Origin: JAJAZB01 sp964244295
Lineage (GTDB): Bacteria; Bacteroidota; Bacteroidia; Cytophagales; Spirosomataceae
Direction: 5' to 3'
DNA length: 26,609 nucleotides
Assembly (NCBI GenBank): GCA_964244295.1
Contig: CAXTIG010000064.1
Location: forward strand, 1-26,609
Position numbers and translations under genes: made by a program. Position 1 is the first letter of the stretch. Every line of letters starts with the position of its first letter. Below are positions 7,370 to 13,830 of the stretch, one piece after another. A model generated the notes under the pieces. It saw nothing but the letters and a program-made list of their open reading frames with translations. It ran no database searches and was not told where the DNA came from.

Positions 7370-7626
7370 TTCTGCACCTGAACGTAAAACCAGACAGCAA
7401 AGTCGATTCTCTGTTTTACGACGAAGCCGGGCAGCTTTGCGCCAAAATCAAAGCCCCCGCTCAAGACGGCAAAGCCAACGCGTACCTGAGCGAGTTCTTG
7501 GGCAAAACCTTCGGCATCCCTAGATCCGCCGTGACGCTGCGGGCGGGGTTTACCAATTCACACAAAAAGCTGGAAATTGATGGGGATGAAGCTGCCCTTC
7601 GGGCGGTGTTGGAAGAGTTGAAATAG
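7366..7626 (+). CDS. YggU/DUF167 (UPF0235) family protein
   Basis: An 86-residue protein of the usual size for the family. It shows the family pattern of an N-terminal strand ILHLNVKPDSKV, the core KIKAPAQDGKANAYLSEFL, and GFTNSHKKLEIDG. No biochemical function is established for the family. Its start overlaps the purM stop, so it forms a two-gene operon with purM, but I know of no functional link with purine synthesis. A 29-bp perfect hairpin follows the stop codon. Confidence 0.85.
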   Translation: MILHLNVKPDSKVDSLFYDEAGQLCAKIKAPAQDGKANAYLSEFLGKTFGIPRSAVTLRAGFTNSHKKLEIDGDEAALRAVLEELK

Positions 7627-7628
7627 GT

Positions 7629-7696
7629 TTTTCACGCAGAGACGCGGAGTCGCAGAGGAAATTCATTCTCTGCGACTCCGCGTCTCTGCGTGAAAA
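7629..7696. repeat. Inverted repeat C (29-bp perfect stem, 10-nt loop) between convergent genes
   Basis: Arms 7629-7657 and 7668-7696 are perfectly complementary, with GAAATTCATT as loop. The stem starts with TTTTCACGCAGAGACG and ends in AAAA/TTTT, so it can act as a bidirectional terminator for the genes that converge here. The word CACGCAGAGACGC is a common dispersed intergenic repeat in many bacteria (recalled), so it may be both. Confidence 0.9.
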
Positions 7697-7701
7697 CTCC
7701 G

Positions 7702-8394
7702 CTACAAAATCTCCATCAACTCCCGCAACTCCCGAATCTCGTAGGTAGGCCGCTCCGTCGTGCTGATGCGGGTGGGGTTAAAAAAAACCGTGTCCATCCC
7801 CGCCGCCCGGCCCCCGGCAATGTCGGTCTCGCAGTTGTCGCCAATCATCAGGCTTTCGCCCGCGCCACACTCGGCCCGGCGCATGGCGTGGGTGAAAATG
7901 CGCACGTCGGGCTTTCTGGCCCCTGAACTCTGGGACGTAGTAACGAACTGAAAATAGGACGACAGTCCTGACTTGTCCATTTTCACGGCCTGCACGTCAT
8001 CAAATCCGTTGGTGATGATGTGCAGGGTGTAGCGGGGCGCGAGATAGTCGAGCAGGTCGCGGGCGTAGTCCACGAGATGGCCTTTTTTCGGGCAGCGTTC
8101 TACGTAAGCCGCGTTGAGCGCGTCGCAGCAGCCGTGTTCGTTCACGCCCAGGCCGGTAAAAACCTGCCGAAACCGACGGTGCCGCAGTTCGGCCTGCGAA
8201 ATCTGACGGGTGTCGTACAAACTCCACAGTTCCACCGTCGTGGCCGCGAACAGCCGTTGAAAATCGGGCAGGGAGCAAATGCCTTGGGCAGCCAGATTAA
8301 ACTCCGCGTGTAATTCGGCCAGCGTTTCGTTGGAGTTGCGCTCAAAATCCCACAGCGTATGGTCGAGGTCAAAAAAGAGATGTTTGTAACTCAT
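7702..8394 (-). CDS. HAD-family pyrimidine 5'-nucleotidase, YjjG type
   Basis: The 230-residue protein has all four HAD motifs: FFDLDHTLWD with nucleophile Asp9 and Asp11, HIITNG with Thr128, Lys161 in GARKPDVRIF, and MIGDNCETDI with Asp186 and Asp191. The helical cap after motif I and the RKPD and GDNCETD signatures match the YjjG group. That group dephosphorylates (non-canonical) pyrimidine nucleoside monophosphates and so keeps damaged nucleotides out of DNA. Its first 26 bases overlap the 3' end of the preceding nuclease gene, so it is the last gene of a three-gene minus-strand operon. Substrate is inferred from the family. Confidence 0.87.
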   Translation of the reverse strand: MSYKHLFFDLDHTLWDFERNSNETLAELHAEFNLAAQGICSLPDFQRLFAATTVELWSLYDTRQISQAELRHRRFRQVFTGLGVNEHGCCDALNAAYVERCPKKGHLVDYARDLLDYLAPRYTLHIITNGFDDVQAVKMDKSGLSSYFQFVTTSQSSGARKPDVRIFTHAMRRAECGAGESLMIGDNCETDIAGGRAAGMDTVFFNPTRISTTERPTYEIRELRELMEIL

Positions 8395-9031
8395 CCGGTC
8401 GCGGCTTGCTTCGGCGTTTGGGGGTTGATTTCGGTTCTTTGAATACCCGCCGGTCGGTAATCAGCGGGCGATTGGTTTCCAGAAACTCCGAAAACCGCAC
8501 CAGCCCATCGAGCAACGGCTCAAAATCGTAGCTGTCGTAGCGGTACGTTTCCACGTACACCGCCTTGAAATCGGTAATCAGGTATTCCAGTTGCTCCACG
8601 CCCCAGGTGTGCAGGCCCAGCAGGTAAAGGTTTTGGGGATTGAGGGCAAACTTCGGCGCTTCGTAGCGGGCGGTGGTTTTGATGTCGATGGCCCGGTTGC
8701 CGCCCAGCACGTCCACCACGCCGTACAATTCGATGTCGCCCCGCACGACGGCCTTCACGTACACCTGCGTGCGATACCGGCGGGGCAGTCGCCGCCGCAT
8801 TTCTTCCAGAATCGGGCTGGGGAAAACTTCTTCGCCTTCGCCGGTCGTCAACGCGGTTTCAAAGTCGATACCGCGTTGCTGGGGGGCCGTCGTGGGTTGG
8901 GGCACCCGGTTGATGCGGTCGAGGAGTTCTTGTTTGGGGGTCTCCAATTCCGCCGCCTGCTGGATTTGCCACTCGTAACGTAAGTACGCGTTGAGCAGCG
9001 TCGGGTAAATGCGGTAGCGGATTTGGGACAT
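8369..9031 (-). CDS. PD-(D/E)XK superfamily nuclease
   Basis: The 220-residue protein has a PD-(D/E)XK core: YGVVDVLGGNRAIDIKTT with Asp107, Asp116 and Lys118 as metal-binding and catalytic residues. Further on, NLYLLGL and YLITDFKAVYVETYRY give the strand-helix pattern common to Cas4/RecB-like nucleases. No helicase domain or Cys cluster is present, so it is a stand-alone nuclease-like protein. Its basic tail (KRRSKPRPDELQTSLF) may bind DNA. It sits six bases after a ferredoxin-like gene and overlaps the YjjG gene by 26 bases. Its role is unknown; the conserved core suggests DNA processing or nucleotide quality control with its neighbours. There is no defence context around it. Confidence 0.7.
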   Translation of the reverse strand: MSQIRYRIYPTLLNAYLRYEWQIQQAAELETPKQELLDRINRVPQPTTAPQQRGIDFETALTTGEGEEVFPSPILEEMRRRLPRRYRTQVYVKAVVRGDIELYGVVDVLGGNRAIDIKTTARYEAPKFALNPQNLYLLGLHTWGVEQLEYLITDFKAVYVETYRYDSYDFEPLLDGLVRFSEFLETNRPLITDRRVFKEPKSTPKRRSKPRPDELQTSLF

Positions 9032-9037
9032 GACTTT

Positions 9038-9343
9038 TCAAAAATTCAGTTTCAGGCGCTCCACCGGCGTGTCGTTCACCAAGTGGCTTTCCACGATTTC
9101 CTCCACGTCGCCGGGTTGCACGTTGCCGTAAAAAACGCCTTCCGGGTACACCACCAGCGAGGGGCCGAAGGCGCACATATCGAGGCAACCGGTTTTCTGG
9201 GCGCGCATCGTGGTGTGGAGGCCGCGTTCTTTCAGCGCTTCCTTAAAGGCATTGACCAATTCCGTGCCGTGTACTTCGCCGCAGGATTTCTTGGGGGCAT
9301 CTTTCTGATTCGTGCAGATGAAGACGTGCTTCTGGTATTTCAT
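9038..9343 (-). CDS. Thioredoxin-like [2Fe-2S] ferredoxin
   Basis: The 101-residue protein has the four-cysteine pattern of thioredoxin-like [2Fe-2S] ferredoxins: Cys10 and Cys21 in FICTNQKDAPKKSCG, and Cys53 and Cys57 in TGCLDMCAFGP, followed by VVYPEGVFYGNV. It would carry one [2Fe-2S] cluster and act as a small electron carrier in the cytoplasm. It is the first gene of a minus-strand operon with a nuclease-like gene and a YjjG-like nucleotidase. A near-consensus -7 box lies 23-30 bases upstream of the ATG. The redox partner is unknown. Confidence 0.87.
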   Translation of the reverse strand: MKYQKHVFICTNQKDAPKKSCGEVHGTELVNAFKEALKERGLHTTMRAQKTGCLDMCAFGPSLVVYPEGVFYGNVQPGDVEEIVESHLVNDTPVERLKLNF

Positions 9344-9365
9344 AAAAAGGATTAAAATTTTCCTG

Positions 9366-9373
9366 CGAAGGTA
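9366..9373 (-). promoter_or_regulatory. Candidate -7 box for the ferredoxin operon
   Basis: On the minus strand the sequence reads TACCTTCG, one base from TAnnTTTG, 22 bases upstream of the ATG at 9343. No clear -33 TTG is seen at the usual distance. Confidence 0.4.
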
Positions 9374-9568
9374 CGACGAAGCAACCCTCGGCCTGATTCT
9401 TGCGTAAATTGTTCCTGAAAAGTAGTCGTCTTCACCTACCCTCCCGCCAACGTTCCGATTGTTAAAAAGTGTTAAGCGAACTGGTTAACAGTCAATTTAT
9501 GATTGGAGTAATTAGGGAATTAGTTGGAAGCCGTCTATTTTTGGTCAGGCATTTCATAAAACCCGACG

Positions 9569-9599
9569 TATCTTCACTTCACAAAAAACGCATAGGAGG
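9569..9599 (+). promoter_or_regulatory. Possible -7 box and a strong AGGAGG site in the sigma gene leader
   Basis: The divergent gap 9344-9646 (303 bp) has no clear gene apart from an overlapping short frame described next. TATCTTCA at 9569-9576 resembles a -7 box. AGGAGG at 9594-9599 is a textbook Shine-Dalgarno sequence, rare in Bacteroidota. It sits six bases before an ATG at 9606, not before the sigma factor ATG at 9647. GTTAA words repeat near 9461-9490 (GTTAAAAAGTGTTAA, GGTTAAC) and could be a regulator site. Confidence 0.35.
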
Positions 9600-9605
9600 C
9601 AAAAT

Positions 9606-9725
9606 ATGGTACAAACGCTCTACGTTAACTCAATCAGACAAACAAAATGGCAAAAGTCCAGGTTAGCGACAGTGAGCTTGTATCGCTTTACATCCGTGGC
9701 AACGAAGACGCCTTCGCGCACTTAG
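9606..9725 (+). CDS. Possible 39-codon leader ORF overlapping the sigma factor start
   Basis: ATG at 9606 follows AGGAGG with a six-base spacer, the best ribosome binding site seen in this window. The frame encodes MVQTLYVNSIRQTKWQKSRL and continues to 39 residues. It ends at 9725, 79 bases inside the sigma factor gene in another frame. The peptide is basic and resembles nothing I know. If translated, it could couple or limit sigma factor synthesis. It may also be chance, with the AGGAGG acting as a standby site for the sigma gene. Low confidence. Confidence 0.25.
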   Translation: MVQTLYVNSIRQTKWQKSRLATVSLYRFTSVATKTPSRT

Positions 9726-10246
9726 TCGGTCGTTACAAATCCAAAGTGTACACGACCATCTACCTCATCGTCAAGGACACGTACACCGCCGAAGACCTCA
9801 CGCAAGACACCTTCATCAAGGCCGTCGAAACGTTGAAATCCGGCAAGTACAACGAAGAGGGAAAATTCCTGCCCTGGATCGTGCGAATTGCTCACAACCT
9901 CGCAATCGACTATTTCCGACGAGAGAAACGCTACCCTAGCGTGGTGTTTGAAGACGGTAGCAATGTGTTTAACACGCTGGATTTTTCGGAGGACTCCGCT
10001 GAGTCGCTCACCATCCGGCGCGAAACGCACGAATACCTCCGGGAACTCATCAAGCGGTTGCCAGAGCAACAGCGCGAGGTGCTGATTATGCGGCACTACG
10101 AAGACATGAGTTTCCAGGAAATTGCCGACGCCACGGGCGTCAGCATCAACACCGCACTGGGTCGTATGCGTTATGCTCTCATCAATTTGCGCAAAATGAT
10201 GAGCAAACACGCCCGCACCTATGACAAAAACCTTTACGCACGATGA
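9647..10246 (+). CDS. ECF sigma factor (sigma-70 family)
   Basis: The 199-residue protein has sigma region 2 (YKSKVYTTIYLIVKDTYTAEDLTQDTF, core-binding, then PWIVRIAHNLAIDYFRR for the -10 element). It also has region 4 (LPEQQREVLIMRHYEDMSFQEIADATGVSINTALGRMR, the helix-turn-helix for the -35/-33 element). It directs RNA polymerase to a specific regulon that I cannot name. There is no FecR partner here; instead its last 26 bases overlap a small acidic protein gene that may act as its regulator. It lies upstream of nth but is separated by a terminator. The start at 9647 gives MAKVQVSDSEL, the natural start of region 2. Confidence 0.9.
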   Translation: MAKVQVSDSELVSLYIRGNEDAFAHLVGRYKSKVYTTIYLIVKDTYTAEDLTQDTFIKAVETLKSGKYNEEGKFLPWIVRIAHNLAIDYFRREKRYPSVVFEDGSNVFNTLDFSEDSAESLTIRRETHEYLRELIKRLPEQQREVLIMRHYEDMSFQEIADATGVSINTALGRMRYALINLRKMMSKHARTYDKNLYAR

Positions 10247-10466
10247 CGTCATCCGCTATGCTTACGCGGAAACCGCCCAGGAAGAAGAGACTTTGTTAGA
10301 AGAAGCCATGATGGCCGATTCCGACCTGCTCGACCTTTACCTCGACCTCGTTGACCTGAAAGTTGGCCTCGACCGGGCCGAACTCACGCCCTCCGACCGC
10401 GTGGTCAACCGCATTCTCGCTTTTTCGCGAAATTACCAAAGCCAACCCCAGCGCCTCGTTTTCTGA
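10221..10466 (+). CDS. Small acidic protein, possible regulator of the upstream sigma factor
   Basis: The 81-residue protein is acidic and helical in the first half (TAQEEETLLEEAMMADSDLLDLYLDLVDLK) and has no membrane segment. Its start lies 26 bases inside the end of the sigma factor gene, so both are made together. Small cytoplasmic partners of ECF sigma factors often act as anti-sigma factors and begin with a similar acidic helical segment. That role is inferred from position only; I do not recognise a family. The 3' end of the gene forms the left arm of a terminator hairpin. Confidence 0.7.
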   Translation: MTKTFTHDDVIRYAYAETAQEEETLLEEAMMADSDLLDLYLDLVDLKVGLDRAELTPSDRVVNRILAFSRNYQSQPQRLVF

Positions 10467-10485
10467 GCGCCGGGGTTGGCTTTTT
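10441..10485 (+). terminator. Rho-independent terminator overlapping the end of the small sigma-partner gene
   Basis: GCCAACCCCAGCGC (10441-10454) pairs with GCGCCGGGGTTGGC (10467-10480) at 13 of 14 positions and is followed by TTTTT. The left arm encodes part of the last codons of the gene ending at 10466. Confidence 0.85.
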
Positions 10486-10491
10486 GGTGAT

Positions 10492-10499
10492 TACTTTTG
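10492..10499 (+). promoter_or_regulatory. -7 box for nth
   Basis: TACTTTTG fits TAnnTTTG exactly, 31 bases before the nth ATG and just after the upstream terminator. No clear -33 TTG lies 19-21 bases upstream, because that space is the terminator. Confidence 0.45.
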
Positions 10500-10530
10500 G
10501 CGTCATTCACCGTGACGACCCGAAAAAACC

Positions 10531-11229
10531 ATGCTCAAAAAAGAGCGCTTCCGACGTTTCCTGGCTTACTTCACCGAGCACTTCCCGGAGCCGCAGACGG
10601 AACTGAATTTTGGCAATCCTTACGAGTTGCTGGTGTCGGTGATTCTTTCAGCGCAGTGTACCGACAAGCGGGTGAACCAGATAACTCCTGCGCTGTTCGA
10701 GCGCTTTCCCACGCCGGAGTCGCTGGCGGCGAGCACTGCCGAGGAAGTATTCCTGTACATCCGCAGCGTGTCATATCCCAACAACAAGGCCAAGCACCTC
10801 GTCGGCATGGCTCGGCTCCTGGTGAACGAGTACGGCGGCGAGGTACCCGCTACGACCGAAGATTTACAAAAACTTCCTGGAGTGGGGCGAAAAACGGCGA
10901 ACGTCATCACTTCCGTGATTTTCAACCAGCCGACGATGGCGGTGGACACCCATGTGTTTCGGGTATCGAAACGGCTGGGACTGGCGGCGCAAACGGCCTC
11001 TACGCCGCTGGCGGTGGAGAAGCAATTGATGGCGAACATTCCAACCCAGTACGTGCCCAAAGCCCACCACTGGCTTATTCTGCACGGGCGGTACATCTGC
11101 AAAGCCCAAACGCCCCGTTGCGGCGAGTGCCCGCTGACGGATTTTTGTTTGTTCTACGAAAAAGTAGTCGTCAAAAACAGAATTGGGGTGAGGCCTCCGC
11201 TCAGCGAAGCCCTCACCCCAATCGAGTAA
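10531..11229 (+). CDS. nth: Endonuclease III (DNA glycosylase/AP lyase)
   Basis: Nth removes oxidised pyrimidines and cuts the AP site in base excision repair. The 232-residue protein has the helix-hairpin-helix LPGVGRKTANVI with catalytic Lys121, Asp139 in AVDTHVFRVS, and the [4Fe-4S] cluster loop C-x6-C-x2-C-x5-C (Cys190, 197, 200, 206). LLVSVILSAQCTDKRVN near the start is typical. The family is usually about 210-220 residues. The extra C-terminal tail RIGVRPPLSEALTPIE is coded by an inverted repeat (11182-11222), so the repeat seems to have joined the coding frame. Confidence 0.95.
   Translation: MLKKERFRRFLAYFTEHFPEPQTELNFGNPYELLVSVILSAQCTDKRVNQITPALFERFPTPESLAASTAEEVFLYIRSVSYPNNKAKHLVGMARLLVNEYGGEVPATTEDLQKLPGVGRKTANVITSVIFNQPTMAVDTHVFRVSKRLGLAAQTASTPLAVEKQLMANIPTQYVPKAHHWLILHGRYICKAQTPRCGECPLTDFCLFYEKVVVKNRIGVRPPLSEALTPIE
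11182..11222. repeat. Inverted repeat inside the 3' end of nth
   Basis: ATTGGGGTGAG (11182-11192) pairs perfectly with CTCACCCCAAT (11212-11222); the loop contains CTCCGCTCAGCGAAG. It covers the last codons of nth and may also end its transcript. GAGGCnTCCGCTCAGCGAAGCCCTC-like sequences look like a dispersed repeat. Confidence 0.75.
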
Positions 11230-11272
11230 ATTCAGCGGTCAATCCGCAATCAGAAATCTCAACTCCGCAATT

Positions 11273-11863
11273 TCAGACGCCTTCCGCCACCACTTCCTTC
11301 ACTTCCGGCACCATCCGCGTCAGCAGGTTTTCGATGCCCGCTTTGAGCGTGAGCGTCGAGGAGGGGCAACCGCTGCAAGAACCCTGGAGGAGCACTTTCA
11401 CCGTGCCTTCGTGGAAGGAGTGAAAGTTAATGGCCCCGCCGTCGGATTCCACCGCCGGGCGGACGTATTGGTCGAGCACCGTTTTGATTTTCTGCACCGT
11501 TTCCGAATCCTGCTCCCCGGCGGCGCTTTCGTAGGCTTCCGTGGCCGCCGTACTCAGGATGGCTTTCCGGTCTTCAAAATAGCGTTTCAAAAACTGCTTC
11601 GCTTCGGGCAGCACCGCTTCCCAGGGGGTTTCTTCGTCTTTCGAGAGGGTGACGAAGTTGTAGGAAATAAACACCCGGCGCACCCAATCGAATCCGAACA
11701 GTTCCACCGCCAGCGGTGAGTGCTTGCCGGGAGCCAGGGCCTCGACGGGCGCGGCGTAGTCGAACGACGTGCCTTCGGGAATCAACTCCGAGTTCAGTAC
11801 GAACTTCATCGAGTTGGGGTTGGGCGTGGCTTCGGTGTAAATCAGAACCTGGGGCTTCAACAT
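11273..11863 (-). CDS. Nfu/NifU-family Fe-S cluster carrier protein
   Basis: The 196-residue protein has an Nfu N-terminal domain (IYTEATPNPNSMKFVLN, then the FGFDWVRRVFISYNFVT strand region) and a C-terminal NifU domain (VRPAVESDGGAINF and GSCSGCPSS, whose CxxC holds a [4Fe-4S] cluster between two subunits). Such proteins pass Fe-S clusters to apo-enzymes. I chose the ATG at 11863 instead of one 33 codons upstream, because the Nfu domain begins here and a -7-like box lies in the stretch that the longer form would translate. Its neighbour Nth needs a [4Fe-4S] cluster, but the two genes converge and are not an operon. Confidence 0.9.
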   Translation of the reverse strand: MLKPQVLIYTEATPNPNSMKFVLNSELIPEGTSFDYAAPVEALAPGKHSPLAVELFGFDWVRRVFISYNFVTLSKDEETPWEAVLPEAKQFLKRYFEDRKAILSTAATEAYESAAGEQDSETVQKIKTVLDQYVRPAVESDGGAINFHSFHEGTVKVLLQGSCSGCPSSTLTLKAGIENLLTRMVPEVKEVVAEGV

Positions 11864-11887
11864 GGCAACAACCGTTTTTTTGAGAAT

Positions 11888-11895
11888 CGAAAGTA
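11888..11895 (-). promoter_or_regulatory. Candidate -7 box for nfu
   Basis: On the minus strand it reads TACTTTCG, one base from TAnnTTTG, 24 bases upstream of the chosen ATG at 11863. This supports the shorter protein start. Confidence 0.4.
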
Positions 11896-11960
11896 CAACC
11901 TGCTGGGCTGAAAAAGCGTCGACCTCCCGAAAAGTTCCGGCGTGGTTCGGGGCCGAACGC

Positions 11961-11996
11961 AAAAAGCCAGTCTGGACGAACCAGACCGGCTTTTTT
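11961..11996 (-). terminator. Terminator of the rplU-rpmA operon
   Basis: AAAAAGCCAGTCTGG (11961-11975) and CCAGACCGGCTTTTT (11981-11995) form a 15-bp stem with one mismatch and a 5-nt loop. It lies 15 bases past the rpmA stop on the minus strand, ending in a U-run in that direction. Confidence 0.85.
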
Positions 11997-12011
11997 GCAC
12001 CGAAACGAAAC

Positions 12012-12740
12012 TTACTCGCGCCCGGCGGTGAGTTCGTCCTGCAAGGTTTTCAGTTCATCCATTTTCCCGGCGGCGGCCAGAGCCGACTGCTTCGACCAGG
12101 TGGCGGGGTTGGCGATGGCGTAATTCGGACCGGCGGCATCCAGGATTTCCTGAATCTTCTCGACCGGCGTTTCGGCCAGTTGCGCGAAGGTGCTGATGCC
12201 CGCGTCGCTGAGCAGACCGGCGATTTTCGGGCCGATGCCTTCGATGAGTTCGAGGTCGTCTGCTGCCGAAGCGGCTTTCTTGGGAGCAGCGGCGGGCGCT
12301 TCGGCAACGGGGGTCTCCGCAACCGGTGCAGGAGCCGTTTCAACGGCTTCCGCCACGGCGGGCGCTTCCACCACCGGGGCAGCAACGGCGGCCGGTTTTT
12401 CAACGGCTTTCGTGGCGACAGCTTTCGCTGCGACGGGTTCAGCGCCGAGGGCCGGAGCCGAGGGCGCATCCACCAAGTCCGCATCGGTTAGCGGGTTGAC
12501 GTGGACGAACGAGCGGCCTTTGAAGCCTTTTTTAAACTCGACCACGCCCGTGGTGAGCGCGAAGAGCGTGTGGTCTTTGCCAATGCCGACGTTGCGGCCT
12601 GGGTTGTGCGGGGTGCCCCGCTGCCGAACAATGATGTTGCCGGGAATGGCCAACTGGCCCCCGAACAATTTCACGCCGAGCCGCTTGCTGTCCGACTCCC
12701 GGCCGTTCCGCGAACTACCTACCCCTTTTTTGTGTGCCAT
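12012..12740 (-). CDS. rpmA: Ribosomal protein L27 with Ala/Pro linker and C-terminal helix-hairpin-helix domain
   Basis: Residues 1-85 are a complete L27 (MAHKKGVGSSRNGRESDSKR, LAIPGNIIVRQRGT, GKDHTLFALTTGVVEF), a 50S subunit protein close to the peptidyl transferase centre. Normal L27 ends there. Here an Ala/Pro/Val/Glu-rich linker (about 86-159) leads to DDLELIEGIGPKIAGLLSDA and GISTFAQLAETPVEKIQEIL. This is a Rad51-N-terminus-like helix-hairpin-helix fold, followed by a helical tail to residue 242. In many Flavobacteriia I recall a similar domain fused to L21 instead; the L21 next door is of normal length. The reading frame is continuous. The domain may bind RNA, DNA or another ribosome factor; its role is unknown. 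It follows rplU in one operon. Confidence 0.93.
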   Translation of the reverse strand: MAHKKGVGSSRNGRESDSKRLGVKLFGGQLAIPGNIIVRQRGTPHNPGRNVGIGKDHTLFALTTGVVEFKKGFKGRSFVHVNPLTDADLVDAPSAPALGAEPVAAKAVATKAVEKPAAVAAPVVEAPAVAEAVETAPAPVAETPVAEAPAAAPKKAASAADDLELIEGIGPKIAGLLSDAGISTFAQLAETPVEKIQEILDAAGPNYAIANPATWSKQSALAAAGKMDELKTLQDELTAGRE

Positions 12741-12765
12741 TGCTGGAATGAGTTTAGGGTCTAGA

Positions 12766-12814
12766 GTTTAGGGTTTAGAGTCTCAGAAATAGCTCTGAAC
12801 GCTAAACCCTAAAC
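12766..12814. repeat. Inverted repeat H between rplU and rpmA
   Basis: GTTTAGGGTTTAG (12766-12778) and CTAAACCCTAAAC (12802-12814) are perfectly complementary, loop 23 nt. It lies in the 85-base spacer of the rplU-rpmA operon and would form a hairpin in the mRNA before the rpmA start. GTTTAGGG also occurs once more at 12752-12759. Confidence 0.8.
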
Positions 12815-12825
12815 CCTGAACGATT

Positions 12826-13137
12826 TTAGAGTGCGATGTTTTCGATGAGAACTTTGGTCAAATCCTGACGGTGGCCGGTTTGCTTCTGGTAGCCTTTGCG
12901 GCGTTTTTTCTTGAACACGATGACTTTCTCACCGCGAACGTGCTCCAGAATTTTGCCGGTTACGGTCGCGCCCGCCACGGTGGGGGCACCAACCTGCACG
13001 GCGCCGTCGTTGTCAACCAGTAAAACCTGGTCGAAAACGAGGGCAGCGCCTTCCTCGCCCACCAGCCGGTGGGTGTAGAGGTATCGGTCTTTTTCAACTT
13101 TGAATTGCTGACCTGCGATTTCTACGATTGCGTACAT
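12826..13137 (-). CDS. rplU: Ribosomal protein L21
   Basis: A 103-residue protein of normal L21 length: MYAIVEIAGQQFKVEKD at the start, VLLVDNDGAVQVGAPTV in the middle, and VFKKKRRKGYQKQTGHRQ, the basic 23S rRNA-binding loop, near the end. L21 helps assemble the 50S subunit. It is the first gene of an operon with rpmA, the standard order in bacteria. A perfect -7 box lies 60 bases upstream. Confidence 0.97.
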   Translation of the reverse strand: MYAIVEIAGQQFKVEKDRYLYTHRLVGEEGAALVFDQVLLVDNDGAVQVGAPTVAGATVTGKILEHVRGEKVIVFKKKRRKGYQKQTGHRQDLTKVLIENIAL

Positions 13138-13196
13138 GATGTTGGAACGGTTTGACTGACAGGGAGTTCCGAAGGTTCGGATTCTGAACAGGGTCG

Positions 13197-13204
13197 CAAA
13201 TATA
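13197..13204 (-). promoter_or_regulatory. -7 box of the rplU-rpmA operon
   Basis: On the minus strand it reads TATATTTG, an exact TAnnTTTG match. It is 59 bases upstream of the rplU ATG, leaving a leader of about 50 nt in which L21-type autoregulation could occur (inference). Confidence 0.55.
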
Positions 13205-13311
13205 CGGAAAGGCGTTTGAAGAGGAAAGACCGGCTCCCAAAAAAGTTTAAGAACCTGAAAATCGGCGCGTTGCCGCGAAACTTTCGCCCCGGCGATTCGT
13301 TCCTTTCACGT

Positions 13312-13803
13312 ATGTATTCACGCGGCTGGAAAACAGGATTGGTCGGGATTTTGCTGGGGCTATCGCTATCGGCCCCGGCGCAGGAGGTACGGGTGGTGAA
13401 ATGGCCGGTCGTTCAGCAACTCCTCGACCAAAAAAGCGACACGACTTACGTGCTCAATTTCTGGGCGACCTGGTGCAAACCCTGCCTCGCCGAACTGCCC
13501 GCCTTCGAGCAAGCCAACGCCGCCTACCGGGGAAAAAAAGTAAAGCTGTTGCTGATTAGCCTCGATTTTGCGACGCAACTAAAAAGCCGGGTGTTGCCCT
13601 TCGTGAAAGCCCGCCGCCTCACCTGCCCGGTGTGGTTGCTCGATGAAACCGACCAAAACGCGTTTATCGACCGGGTGGACCCGGCTTGGAGCGGGGGTCT
13701 ACCCGCCACGCTGCTCATCAATCCCGGTCGGGGTCGTCGCAAACTGCTCGAAAAACCTTTGAATTTCAACGAACTCCGCGTAGAATTGAGCCGCTTTCTC
13801 TGA
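13312..13803 (+). CDS. TlpA/thioredoxin-like protein, exported
   Basis: The 163-residue protein starts with a signal peptide (WKTGLVGILLGLSLSAPAQ, cleavage probably after APA). It then has a thioredoxin fold with the active site FWATWCKPCLAELP, Cys55 and Cys58. TlpA-like proteins reduce or rearrange disulfides in the periplasm, for example during cytochrome maturation. The target here is unknown. I chose the ATG at 13312 rather than one at 13216, because the extra 32 residues are basic, lie before the signal peptide and start close to the divergent rplU promoter. It is followed 27 bases later by a second thioredoxin-fold gene. Confidence 0.83.
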   Translation: MYSRGWKTGLVGILLGLSLSAPAQEVRVVKWPVVQQLLDQKSDTTYVLNFWATWCKPCLAELPAFEQANAAYRGKKVKLLLISLDFATQLKSRVLPFVKARRLTCPVWLLDETDQNAFIDRVDPAWSGGLPATLLINPGRGRRKLLEKPLNFNELRVELSRFL

Positions 13804-13830
13804 GCCACGCGAAGCCATTCCATCCAAACC

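Noticed and set aside
9469..9666. 65-codon open frame in the ferredoxin-sigma gap
   Set aside because: No ribosome site or conserved motif, and it covers the likely promoter region.
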